IMG/VR virus record: IMGVR_UViG_3300036791_000600
Coordinates: 1 to 21,319 of that record
Source of the DNA: a virus
Length of the DNA: 21,319 nt
Direction: 5' to 3' (one strand)
The translations under genes and the position numbers were made by a program. The notes below the pieces were generated by a model. The model saw nothing but the letters and a program-made list of their open reading frames with translations, had not been told where the DNA came from and made no database searches. Shown one piece after another: positions 1 to 6,058 of the stretch (position 1 is its first letter; every line of letters begins with the position of its first letter).

Positions 1-5
1 CATAT

Positions 6-218
6 ATGTGTAGCATGAGCGAGAAAAAATATATTTGGGCGCATTACCCAACGGCGACAAAGTACTACTTTGCCGCTGCGGTATACATTGCATTGCTTGT
101 TTTGTTTCTGGCCTTGATAGCCGGAGAATTTTCTGAGGATGGCGCGCTTTATTGGATATCGGGGGTAGTGATTGCTGGATTAGCGATCTTGTTCCCGAAA
201 TATATTCGTACTGTTTGA
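6..218 (+). CDS. Small two-helix membrane protein (holin-like size)
   Basis: The 70-residue product has two hydrophobic stretches, about residues 21-41 (YFAAAVYIALLVLFLALIAG) and 48-63 (ALYWISGVVIAGLAIL), joined by a short acidic turn, with a charged N-terminus. This predicts a small inner-membrane hairpin protein. The start may be ATG at 6 or, more likely, ATG at 15 (MSEKKY); the window edge hides any upstream signal. It is the only plus-strand gene at this end and converges on the late operon, with only 5 bases between the two stop codons. Position next to a wall-active virion gene and the two-helix layout would fit a holin or other lysis membrane protein, but no family was recognised. Its AT-richer codons differ from the GC-rich late genes. 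Confidence 0.6.
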   Translation: MCSMSEKKYIWAHYPTATKYYFAAAVYIALLVLFLALIAGEFSEDGALYWISGVVIAGLAILFPKYIRTV

Positions 219-223
219 AGATA

Positions 224-3034
224 TTACGGGGCATCGTAGTAGGTTCTCGCCGCGTTTTGTAATTCTTCCCTATTGCGCCATAACCAATCAGCGCCCCTAA
301 TTGCTGGACCTATCCCTTTCTCCATGCCACGCAAGAGTTTGCCTCCAGGCAATTGTTTTGGATTGCGCCAGTTTTCATATGCTCTTTGACGTAAATCCTC
401 CTCAAAGCTTGGCGGACGTGGACTGAATCGCGGCATCCCCGGCGGTGTTGCATTGTTTTGTTGCTCCACCAATTGCGCCAATTCCGGGCTCAATTCATTG
501 GACGAAGACGCAAGGCGTATGGGTCCGGGTCGCGGGCGTTGCTGAGCTTGTGGGCCGGCTGGCGGGGGTGCGGCGGCGGTCGGCTGCTGTGTTTGCCCGC
601 GCGCGACCTCGCGATTGTAGCGATCCGCCCACATGCCGCGGAACTGTCCGGCGGTGACCTGCTCGACTGGGGTGCGGCGCAATGGATTGTCGCCGGGAAT
701 GTTGCCGCGAATGGCGCTCTTGGCCTTTGCATCGGACCCGTAGAACCGGCGCACGCTCTGCCATGCCGGCTGATCGGCGGGAGCGCGCAGCAGTGCCGGG
801 CCGCCCGCCTGACCTTGCTGGTGGGTCAGGTAGAGCTCGGCCCCGGTCGGATCGCGACCGAGCGTGTTGCGCAAAATCCGGGTGTTATCCTGTGTCTCGC
901 GCTGCAGTGCCGCTTGCTGTGCCGCCGGATCGTTGCGATTGCGCGCATTGAGCCCATATCGGCGTTCTTCCTCGGGACCGAATTGTCCGAGCCCGCGATT
1001 GCTACCAGTCCTGGCACCGGGGTTGCCGCCGCTTTCAATGGCAAACGTGGCGCGTGCGTAGTTCTCCTGCGGGAGCGAGGAAATCCCGCCCGCGGTTGCG
1101 TTGGGGATTGGCATTGGTGGGCGCGGCGCATTGGCAGACTGAATAACAGCGGACCCATCGCGATTGATCGTCAACATCATCGGACCACGACGGGCCGCAT
1201 CCTGGAATTGACGGTTAAAGGCTCCCCATTGTGAACTGTTGACACCAATGCATCCATTGGTGTGCCCATTGGCGGGATGGATTTCGATGCCATTGCGCGG
1301 GCGGCCAAATTTGGCATCGTTGACCGTGTTGCTGCCGGGGCTGTTGCTGTCGGATACCCCCGCGACCGCGCCAATCCGCCGACCAGTAGGTCCGATCGCG
1401 CCCGGATGAATGTAGTAGGTGCCATAGGGCAAGCTGCCGAATTGCCCGCCACCGGTGGCAAAATCGAATTGCTGACCATTGATGGAGAGCTTGCCGCCGT
1501 AACGGAATGGCCGGTCATTCTGGTTGGGTAGTTGGCCAAACCCCGGTGTCGGCGGGGGCGCGGTGGTTGTCATCCCGCCGGGCATTCCTTGCGTGGCTTG
1601 CGGGTTGGGTTGCTGGCTCGCCGGATTGGCGTTTGCCTGTGCGGGGGTTGGAGCAAAACCTGCCCCCGGCGCGCCAACCGTCATTTTGCCGGGAGTGCCC
1701 ACGGTGGCCCCACCCGTAGGTGCGCCCGGCGGTGTTGCCGCCTCGGCCGAAGCTACGCCGGTCGGACGCGGGGTTGCCATTGCCGCCGTTACCGGTGTCG
1801 GTGGTGTGGTGGCGAGCGCCGGCCCGGTCGGGCTCGGGGTTGTTCCCGGACGCGCGACCTGATCCGGCAAGCCGGTCTGCGTGCCGGCGAGCTGCGTCTG
1901 TGGTGTTGTTTGCCCGTATGTCGGCACGCCGCTCGGATTGACGGCAACGCCAGTCTGTAACGGGGATGCATCCGGTCCCGCGCCCGGTTCTGGGCCAATC
2001 TCGCGTGTGCCCCCGCCACCTAACGGGGCCTCTGCACCGGGTTGGGAAGATGGCGTACCCGCCTGCGCGCCCTGACCGCCGAACAAATCCTGAAAAAAGC
2101 GCCCGAAATTGCCCTGGAACAGGTCGCCCAGGGCCTGTCCCTTGCCCGCGCCACCCATGGCAGGCATGCCGCCAGCCCCAACCCCGCCGGTTCCTGCGCC
2201 GCTCGGCGTGCCCGCGCCTGTGTCGCCGTAGCCGTAGCCGCCGCTGGTGTAGCCTTGCGAGGTGTACTGATTGGGATCGGGTGCCGGCGCGGCCGCAGGC
2301 GCGGCCTGCGCCCCAGTTCCGGTTTTATTTCCAGAAGTTTGGGGAGATTGTGGCGAAACTGTGTCAGCGGCGGCGGTCTGGTCGCCGGTTTCGGTCGGAA
2401 ATGGCAATGGTGGGATGGGAAGCTGCGCCGGTTGCTGATCCGGGGTCTGTGCGGCCGGTGGGATGCTGGCTGCGGCTGCAGCGGGGTTCTGTGCGGCTGG
2501 CGGCACGGCGGGCGCGGCAGCAGTCTGCGGGCTCGGGGTCTGGGTCTGACGCGGGTTGAAAAAGCCGGTCCCGGTCAGGTTGGTTTGGCTTTGATCTGTG
2601 CTCGTCGTATCCGGCCCAACCATAGTCAGGGGACGGCTCTGTGTCGGTGTCGGTGGTCCGCCGGCAGCGCCGGCACTGGTCGCCTGCGCCTGCGTTGAGC
2701 CGAGTTGGTTGCTGTCCTTGCCGAGCAGAATGTTGCTGATGTTGTCGAGCAAAGACGGGTCGGTTGATCCGGATTGTTGCCCACCGGGCGCGGTGGTGTC
2801 GGCCGGCGGCGGCGGGCTCGACGCGTTGGCTGCTTGATTGGCCTGGAAAGTCGGGTCGTTGTAGGTGCCAACATCGGTTGCCGGCGTGGTATCGCCGATG
2901 CCCCACGGGGCGCTTTGACTACCCGCACTCCCGGAAAGGCCCTGGCCTGCGAATGCAAACGGATTGCCGGCCCCACCGCCGCCGCCGCCTCCACCACCAC
3001 CCCCGCCACCAGCACCGCCGATCAATCCGCCCAT
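224..3034 (-). CDS. Large virion/ejection protein with L,D-transpeptidase-like and lytic transglycosylase domains
   Basis: The product is 936 residues. A poly-glycine N-terminus (about residues 3-25) is followed by a very long Pro/Thr/Gln/Ala/Gly-rich, probably disordered region to about 505. Residues 510-650 look like a YkuD/DUF2778-type L,D-transpeptidase fold, with H586, H591 and C595 in HPANGHTNGCIGV. Residues 655-790 look like a goose-lysozyme/SLT transglycosylase, with catalytic Glu about 667 in FAIESGGNPG and the following GLGQF motif. The C-terminus is basic. A wall-cutting domain in a giant virion protein is typical of podovirus ejection proteins (T7 gp16-like), which open peptidoglycan during DNA entry. 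The ATG at 3034 was chosen over the one at 3064 because GAGAGGTG lies just upstream and it avoids overlap with the preceding gene. It is the last gene of the late operon. An endolysin role is possible but less likely given the size and disordered region. Confidence 0.85.
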   Translation of the reverse strand: MGGLIGGAGGGGGGGGGGGGGAGNPFAFAGQGLSGSAGSQSAPWGIGDTTPATDVGTYNDPTFQANQAANASSPPPPADTTAPGGQQSGSTDPSLLDNISNILLGKDSNQLGSTQAQATSAGAAGGPPTPTQSRPLTMVGPDTTSTDQSQTNLTGTGFFNPRQTQTPSPQTAAAPAVPPAAQNPAAAAASIPPAAQTPDQQPAQLPIPPLPFPTETGDQTAAADTVSPQSPQTSGNKTGTGAQAAPAAAPAPDPNQYTSQGYTSGGYGYGDTGAGTPSGAGTGGVGAGGMPAMGGAGKGQALGDLFQGNFGRFFQDLFGGQGAQAGTPSSQPGAEAPLGGGGTREIGPEPGAGPDASPLQTGVAVNPSGVPTYGQTTPQTQLAGTQTGLPDQVARPGTTPSPTGPALATTPPTPVTAAMATPRPTGVASAEAATPPGAPTGGATVGTPGKMTVGAPGAGFAPTPAQANANPASQQPNPQATQGMPGGMTTTAPPPTPGFGQLPNQNDRPFRYGGKLSINGQQFDFATGGGQFGSLPYGTYYIHPGAIGPTGRRIGAVAGVSDSNSPGSNTVNDAKFGRPRNGIEIHPANGHTNGCIGVNSSQWGAFNRQFQDAARRGPMMLTINRDGSAVIQSANAPRPPMPIPNATAGGISSLPQENYARATFAIESGGNPGARTGSNRGLGQFGPEEERRYGLNARNRNDPAAQQAALQRETQDNTRILRNTLGRDPTGAELYLTHQQGQAGGPALLRAPADQPAWQSVRRFYGSDAKAKSAIRGNIPGDNPLRRTPVEQVTAGQFRGMWADRYNREVARGQTQQPTAAAPPPAGPQAQQRPRPGPIRLASSSNELSPELAQLVEQQNNATPPGMPRFSPRPPSFEEDLRQRAYENWRNPKQLPGGKLLRGMEKGIGPAIRGADWLWRNREELQNAARTYYDAP

Positions 3035-3044
3035 GGCGCACCTC

Positions 3045-3392
3045 TCACAAGAACCCGCCCGCAAGCCCGGCGACCTGACCGATTGCGCCGATCTGGTTGC
3101 TCTTGGACTGGATCGCGCTGTTCGCCGAGGAGGTGGTTTGGCTCAGGTCCTGGCTCTGTGTCTGGCCAAGTCCCGCCTGGAACTCGGCGGGAATGCCGCC
3201 GGTCAGACTGGGCGCGACCCCAAGGTCCATCGCTTCCGGAGTTGAGCCCGGCATCCCGAGTTGATTGTAACGGTTGGCCATGGCCTGCATCGATGTGCCC
3301 TGGCCGCTGGAAAATGCGCCTGTATCGAACGGCGATAGAAATCCGGCCTGACCGGGTCCGCCAAATCCACCCGCACCGCTGCTGCCGCCCAT
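3045..3392 (-). CDS. Gly/Gln/Ser-rich small virion protein, ejection-type
   Basis: The 115-residue protein starts MGGSSGAGGFGG, has a mixed middle (SMQAMANRYNQLGMPG) and a Gln/Ser-rich segment (GQTQSQDLSQTTSSAN), and ends with a small hydrophobic Gly/Ala/Leu tail (AIGQVAGLAGGFL). No enzyme motif is visible. Its ATG overlaps the stop of the upstream gene as TAATG, so translation is probably coupled. By position, after the gp10-like gene and before the wall-degrading protein, it matches the slot of small ejection proteins such as P22 gp7/gp20, but similarity was not recognised. The hydrophobic tail could help membrane insertion. Confidence 0.75.
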   Translation of the reverse strand: MGGSSGAGGFGGPGQAGFLSPFDTGAFSSGQGTSMQAMANRYNQLGMPGSTPEAMDLGVAPSLTGGIPAEFQAGLGQTQSQDLSQTTSSANSAIQSKSNQIGAIGQVAGLAGGFL

Positions 3393-3736
3393 TAGCCGCC
3401 TCCTCCACCACCGCCACCGCCGAGCAGGCTACCAAGTCCGCCGCCGATGGTGCTGAGATTGCGCGAAGTCGCGGCCTTTTGCGCATTTTGCAATGAGGCT
3501 TGCGCCGCCGCGTTGGCATCGGATTGCTGCGCCAGCGAGGCCGCCTGCGCTGCCCGCGCGCCCGCGTCGGCTTGGGTGAGATTGGTCGAGGTCGGCATGC
3601 CGCTGAATGCCGCCGCGTTGGCGACCTGATCCTCCGCGCCGGTATATTGCGCAAAGGCTTGCTGTGGCCCGCTGACCATGCCCGACGACGGCCCGCCGCC
3701 GGTACCCAGGATATTCCCGAATGCGTTTCCGCCCAT
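3392..3736 (-). CDS. Ala/Gln-rich small virion protein with poly-glycine tail
   Basis: The 114-residue protein opens MGGNAFGNILGTGGG, continues with an Ala/Gln-rich, probably helical stretch (about residues 55-92, AQAASLAQQSDANAAAQASL), and ends in GGGLGSLLGG followed by a run of nine glycines. No known domain is visible. The start follows the upstream stop by two bases, with AGG as a modest Shine-Dalgarno. The first bases ATGGGCGG are shared with the next two genes, suggesting related N-termini. Helical, Gly/Ala-rich small proteins at this location are common among podovirus ejection proteins; that role is inferred from position only. Confidence 0.75.
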   Translation of the reverse strand: MGGNAFGNILGTGGGPSSGMVSGPQQAFAQYTGAEDQVANAAAFSGMPTSTNLTQADAGARAAQAASLAQQSDANAAAQASLQNAQKAATSRNLSTIGGGLGSLLGGGGGGGGG

Positions 3737-3738
3737 GG

Positions 3739-4188
3739 CTACAACCTGACGACAAAGCGCGGGCTGACCTGATCGGCATTGATCCGCCGCGCAAACGCTT
3801 CCAAGTCGGTGTCAGTGTCGGACGACATGCGCCAGTAGGTGCATTTGCGCTTGCGCGACCAGTCGAGCGACACGCGCATCAGCTTGACCGCTTCCCACAT
3901 TGCGCCGTCGTCGGCGCAGATACAGACAATATCGCAGGAAAACTCGGCCGGCAGCCAGGGTACGAACGTCAGCATGGAAATGCAAAAGGCGTTCTCGGTG
4001 CGCTGCGGTAGATAAACCATCGGCTGCTTCAGCACGAGGTTGCGGTACCAGCCCTCGGTCGTCACCGCGTCGTAGCGATGCGAGTATTTCTTGCGCATCA
4101 ACCGATAGAGCCACGGAATGTCGTCTTCGGTGAGCAGGCGTGGCTCTACCAGAACGGATACTGGGCTGGGCCAAGTATCATCCACCAC
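3739..4188 (-). CDS. GNAT-like (acetyltransferase-fold) phage protein
   Basis: From a GTG at 4188 the product is 149 residues. The pattern LLTEDDIPWLYRLMRKKY near the start, then FCISMLTFVPWLPAEFSCDIVCICADD and a late helix (WEAVKLMRVSLDWSRKRKCTYWRMSSD), follows the strand-helix layout of GNAT-fold proteins found in many podovirus late operons. The acetyl-CoA loop (Q/RxxGxG/A) is not evident, so it may be a structural member and not an active enzyme. The start is uncertain: the open frame extends to an ATG at 4275 deep inside the upstream gene, and no strong Shine-Dalgarno precedes either GTG (4188 or 4185). The overlap with the upstream gene is about 43 bases. Confidence 0.65.
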   Translation of the reverse strand: MVDDTWPSPVSVLVEPRLLTEDDIPWLYRLMRKKYSHRYDAVTTEGWYRNLVLKQPMVYLPQRTENAFCISMLTFVPWLPAEFSCDIVCICADDGAMWEAVKLMRVSLDWSRKRKCTYWRMSSDTDTDLEAFARRINADQVSPRFVVRL

Positions 4189-4577
4189 CCCGGCGGGTTG
4201 GGGTCCGTTGCCGGCATCGGCAGCACCGCGTTGTTGGTGGTGTAGTGTTCTTGATGGTTGATGAATGTCCACCATGTTTGGCTCTCCGCGTCCTGCAGAT
4301 TGCTGTCCACCAATATCTGATCGGTCGGAATGCCAAACCCGACATGGGTCGCGTCCCAGAACGGCGGCAGCACGTTGGTGAAGTCATTATGCGCTTGTTG
4401 ATGGTGCAAATTCCACGGCCCGGCGCGAATTTCCGTGCCGAACGCCGGATCGAGCAAATAGGGCAGGGTGGAAAAGCGGTAGAGCGGGGCCATGATCGCG
4501 AAATATTCGCGATGCTGCATCATGTGCTCGAAATCGTAGATCGGATCGTTCCGATTGAGCAGGACCGGCAGCGGCAT
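4146..4577 (-). CDS. Conserved-type late phage protein of unknown function
   Basis: The 143-residue product is rich in aromatics, Pro and His (YDFEHMMQHREYFAIMAPLYRF, QTWWTFINHQEHYTTNN, PPGWWMILGPAQYPFW). No signal peptide, membrane helix or enzyme motif is seen. GGGGAG lies 8 bases before the ATG and contains the tail of the preceding gene (GGGGAG TAA), so expression is coupled. It sits among small genes between the tail hub and the ejection proteins, where accessory head-tail or tail-needle/fibre proteins are found. Composition suggests a folded beta-rich structural protein; no family is recognised. Confidence 0.7.
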   Translation of the reverse strand: MPLPVLLNRNDPIYDFEHMMQHREYFAIMAPLYRFSTLPYLLDPAFGTEIRAGPWNLHHQQAHNDFTNVLPPFWDATHVGFGIPTDQILVDSNLQDAESQTWWTFINHQEHYTTNNAVLPMPATDPNPPGWWMILGPAQYPFW

Positions 4578-4582
4578 GCGGG

Positions 4583-4903
4583 TTACTCCCCGCGATTTCG
4601 CCCTCGGCGCACCTCGCGCGACAGCAGATCGCTGGCTTCCTGGGCAGGGGCGCGGGTGTCGGATGTGCCCATGGGGTCGAACCCGCGCGGGCTGATACGG
4701 TCCATGCCGAGATCGGAACTACCGTTGCGTAATGCGCCTCTTGGGCCGACACCGGGCGCGGTACCGAGCCGCAAAGGACCGTCGAGTGAGCGATCGGACC
4801 TCTGGATGACCTCGTTTTTCAGAAAGTATCCGGTCGGGCTGTTGCGGCTGGTCCCGTCCGTTGTTCGTCCTCGCGGCCATTCGCGTTGGTTCCCGATTGG
4901 CAT
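4583..4903 (-). CDS. Small basic hypothetical protein
   Basis: The 106-residue product is low in hydrophobics and rich in Arg, Gly, Ser and Asp (MPIGNQREWPRGRTTDG, RSDRSLDGPLRL), ending REVRRGRNRGE, so it is probably disordered and may bind nucleic acid. The ATG is preceded by GAGGT at 7 bases. It overlaps the end of the VRR-NUC gene by 85 bases in another frame. It fills the only space between two supported genes and ends 5 bases before the next start, which supports it being real. Function unknown. Confidence 0.6.
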   Translation of the reverse strand: MPIGNQREWPRGRTTDGTSRNSPTGYFLKNEVIQRSDRSLDGPLRLGTAPGVGPRGALRNGSSDLGMDRISPRGFDPMGTSDTRAPAQEASDLLSREVRRGRNRGE

Positions 4904-5295
4904 AGGTTGACCTCGCGGTGCATGATCCTGGCGCTATCGAGGGCGTTGATCACGTCCTCTTGGCTCCTGCACACATACACCCGAATGCCAACCCCCTGCA
5001 ATTTCGAGAACATCTCGCGCTGCGCCGCACTGACCGAATTGGCCCCGACCTTGATCTCGATGCCGATCACCTTGCGCCCGAGATCAAACACCAGGATGTC
5101 GGGCATGCCCTTTTTCAGGCCGGAGGCATACAGCCGGCCGGCGGTGCCCTTGGTGAGCTTGCCCCAGCCGGCGGGAAACGTCGTGTAGATGGTCGGCGGC
5201 AGCAGCACCCAGTCGAGCAATTGCGCCACCGACGCATGCAGCTGGCTTTCCCGCGGGTTATGCGGGAGCGCATGCGGGCGCTGCCGTTTGGTCAA
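4819..5295 (-). CDS. VRR-NUC domain nuclease
   Basis: The 158-residue protein has the PD-(D/E)XK layout of VRR-NUC enzymes: E16 in the first helix (RESQLHASVAQLL), GMPD with D66, then E80 and K82 in IGIEIKVG, and Q92 in the following helix (SAAQREMFSKLQ). Related phage proteins cut branched or structured DNA, for example stalled or recombining forks before packaging. The start is TTG at 5295, overlapping the stop of the preceding tiny ORF as TTGA, with GGAGAG 7 bases upstream; no ATG is placed to encode the first helix. The last 35 residues (SGTNANGREDEQRTG...) are a disordered tail overlapping the next gene. A nuclease inside a structural operon suggests a role in head DNA processing, which is inference. 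Confidence 0.88.
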   Translation of the reverse strand: MTKRQRPHALPHNPRESQLHASVAQLLDWVLLPPTIYTTFPAGWGKLTKGTAGRLYASGLKKGMPDILVFDLGRKVIGIEIKVGANSVSAAQREMFSKLQGVGIRVYVCRSQEDVINALDSARIMHREVNLCQSGTNANGREDEQRTGPAATARPDTF

Positions 5296-5462
5296 CGCCG
5301 CGCTCTCCGTACCGGGCCGGTGCGTGCGCCGGGACGCGGCGAGCGGCCGACGCGGTGGCCGGCACGTTTGCCCCGGTTCCAGTCTGCCGGAAACGCGCCG
5401 TCAGACCAGGGTGCGCGACACACCGGGCCATGGCGGCCCGGCGCTTTGTCACGTTTGGCCAT
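5292..5462 (-). CDS. Micro-ORF f: basic 56-aa protein
   Basis: The product has 56 residues and begins MAKRDKAPGRHGPVCR, with a Trp-containing middle (APWSDGAFPADWNRGKRAG) and an Arg/Gly/Pro tail ending VRRARR. The start is supported by GGAG 7 bases before ATG. The previous ORF's TAA directly abuts this ATG in the same frame, and its own TGA overlaps the TTG start of VRR-NUC. About one quarter of residues are Arg or Lys. A competing frame runs across the region (GTG at 5578 to 5258, 106 codons), so the assignment is not certain. It is the last member of the arginine-rich array. Confidence 0.55.
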   Translation of the reverse strand: MAKRDKAPGRHGPVCRAPWSDGAFPADWNRGKRAGHRVGRSPRPGARTGPVRRARR

Positions 5463-5612
5463 TTACGGACTCCGTCGTCCGCGCCGGCCGCGTCCAACAC
5501 CTTGGCGGTGACCCCGATGTCGGCGAATGCGGGTAGAGGGGCGATGCAGCCGCCCCAGTTTGCCCGCTGGATCAACACGGCTGCGTGGCCCGAGATTGAC
5601 GCCTCTGGGCAT
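5463..5612 (-). CDS. Micro-ORF e: Arg-rich 49-aa protein
   Basis: Starts MPRGVNLGPRSRVDPAGKLG and ends in a dense basic tail (RRHRGHRQGVGRGRRGRRSP). GGAGG lies 6 bases before the ATG, and the ATG overlaps the stop of micro-ORF d as TAATG, so initiation here is well supported. Downstream of the first dozen codons another minus frame reads more like an ordinary protein (LIQRANWGGCIAPLPAFADIG...), beginning at a GTG at 5578 with no Shine-Dalgarno. Either the two frames overlap, or a frameshift joins this start to that frame. The reading given follows the initiation signal. Confidence 0.45.
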   Translation of the reverse strand: MPRGVNLGPRSRVDPAGKLGRLHRPSTRIRRHRGHRQGVGRGRRGRRSP

Positions 5613-5773
5613 TAGAGCCTCCTCGTTCTGCGAAGTGCTGCCCGTTTGTAGAAGGAATTAGGCCGCCATCTCCAACTCGGCGTGCGGAAGTTGCCTTGAC
5701 GCTTGGCCGCGCCCTGCACCTGCCGCCGCATGATGTCGGAAAATTTCGACCCGGCTCCTCTGCTAACGGCCAT
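5612..5773 (-). CDS. Micro-ORF d: basic Trp/Arg-rich 53-aa protein
   Basis: The 53-residue product begins MAVSRGAGSKFSDIMRRQVQ, has an aromatic-basic centre (FRTPSWRWRPNSFYKRAAL) and ends RRTRRL. It has about a dozen Arg and a few Lys, giving a strongly positive protein that could contact DNA. AAGAAGG lies immediately upstream of the ATG, inside the end of micro-ORF c, whose stop it overlaps by 11 bases. The TAA is shared with the next start (TAATG). Of the array it looks most like a small folded protein. Confidence 0.7.
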   Translation of the reverse strand: MAVSRGAGSKFSDIMRRQVQGAAKRQGNFRTPSWRWRPNSFYKRAALRRTRRL

Positions 5774-5834
5774 GCCTTCTTCGCTTGCGGGCTCTGATGC
5801 GGCGGGCGCGGCGGGTTTGTTTGAGACGTGCCAT
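5763..5834 (-). CDS. Micro-ORF c: protamine-like 23-aa peptide
   Basis: The peptide begins MARLKQTRRARRIRARKRR: 11 of 23 residues are Arg and 2 are Lys. Arg is written with five different codons (CGC, CGT, CGA, AGA, AGG), so the bias is not a simple repeat artefact. GGAGGT sits 6 bases before the ATG, and its last bases form the stop of micro-ORF b. It resembles a protamine or the Arg-rich segments of viral nucleoproteins. Function by homology cannot be assigned. Confidence 0.62.
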   Translation of the reverse strand: MARLKQTRRARRIRARKRRRHGR

Positions 5835-5839
5835 CGGAA

Positions 5840-5920
5840 CTACCTCCGCTTGCGACGTCTTGCACGGGCGGCCTTGCGCGATGCAGGAACCTTCACCATG
5901 CGCCTTCTACGCCTTGCCAT
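5840..5920 (-). CDS. Micro-ORF b: protamine-like 26-aa peptide
   Basis: The peptide begins MARRRRRMVKVPASRKAARA and ends RRRKRR: 12 Arg and 3 Lys in 26 residues, with no acidic residue. Arg codons mix AGG, AGA, CGT, CGC and CGG, which points to selection for the amino acid. No Shine-Dalgarno is seen; the ATG lies 9 bases after the stop of micro-ORF a, so reinitiation is the likely mode. It could condense DNA, neutralise charge in the head, or bind RNA; none is shown directly. Confidence 0.6.
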   Translation of the reverse strand: MARRRRRMVKVPASRKAARARRRKRR

Positions 5921-5929
5921 TTGTGGAGG

Positions 5930-5992
5930 TTAGCGGCGAACGCGGCGACCGCGACGGCGGCGACGGTTTGCCTCCAGGATGTGCTGTTCCAT
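5930..5992 (-). CDS. Micro-ORF a: Arg-rich 20-aa peptide
   Basis: First ORF of the array, 66 bases after the gp10-like gene. It starts MEQHILEAN and finishes with a run of nine Arg broken only by Gly and Val. AGGGGAGAAGAG lies 3-14 bases before the ATG, a good ribosome-binding site. It is the only member with acidic residues in a short head before the basic tail. Very short ORFs are weakly supported alone; the case rests on its place in a row of six with the same composition. Confidence 0.55.
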   Translation of the reverse strand: MEQHILEANRRRRRGRRVRR

Positions 5993-6058
5993 AATCTCTT
6001 CTCCCCTATCGGGTTGGTTGGTTTACTTTGGTCAAGCACCGGGGAGCCTACGCCTTCG

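Noticed and set aside
445-3496. Long plus-strand frames of 197-258 codons opposite the large virion gene
   Set aside because: They are antisense shadows of a GC-rich Pro/Gly gene, rich in Arg/Cys/Trp, with no matching gene layout and no consistent start signals.
5572-5865. 97-codon minus frame across the Arg-rich array
   Set aside because: Starts at GTG without a Shine-Dalgarno and reads as low-character Ser/Pro/Arg sequence, while the micro-ORFs have proper start signals.
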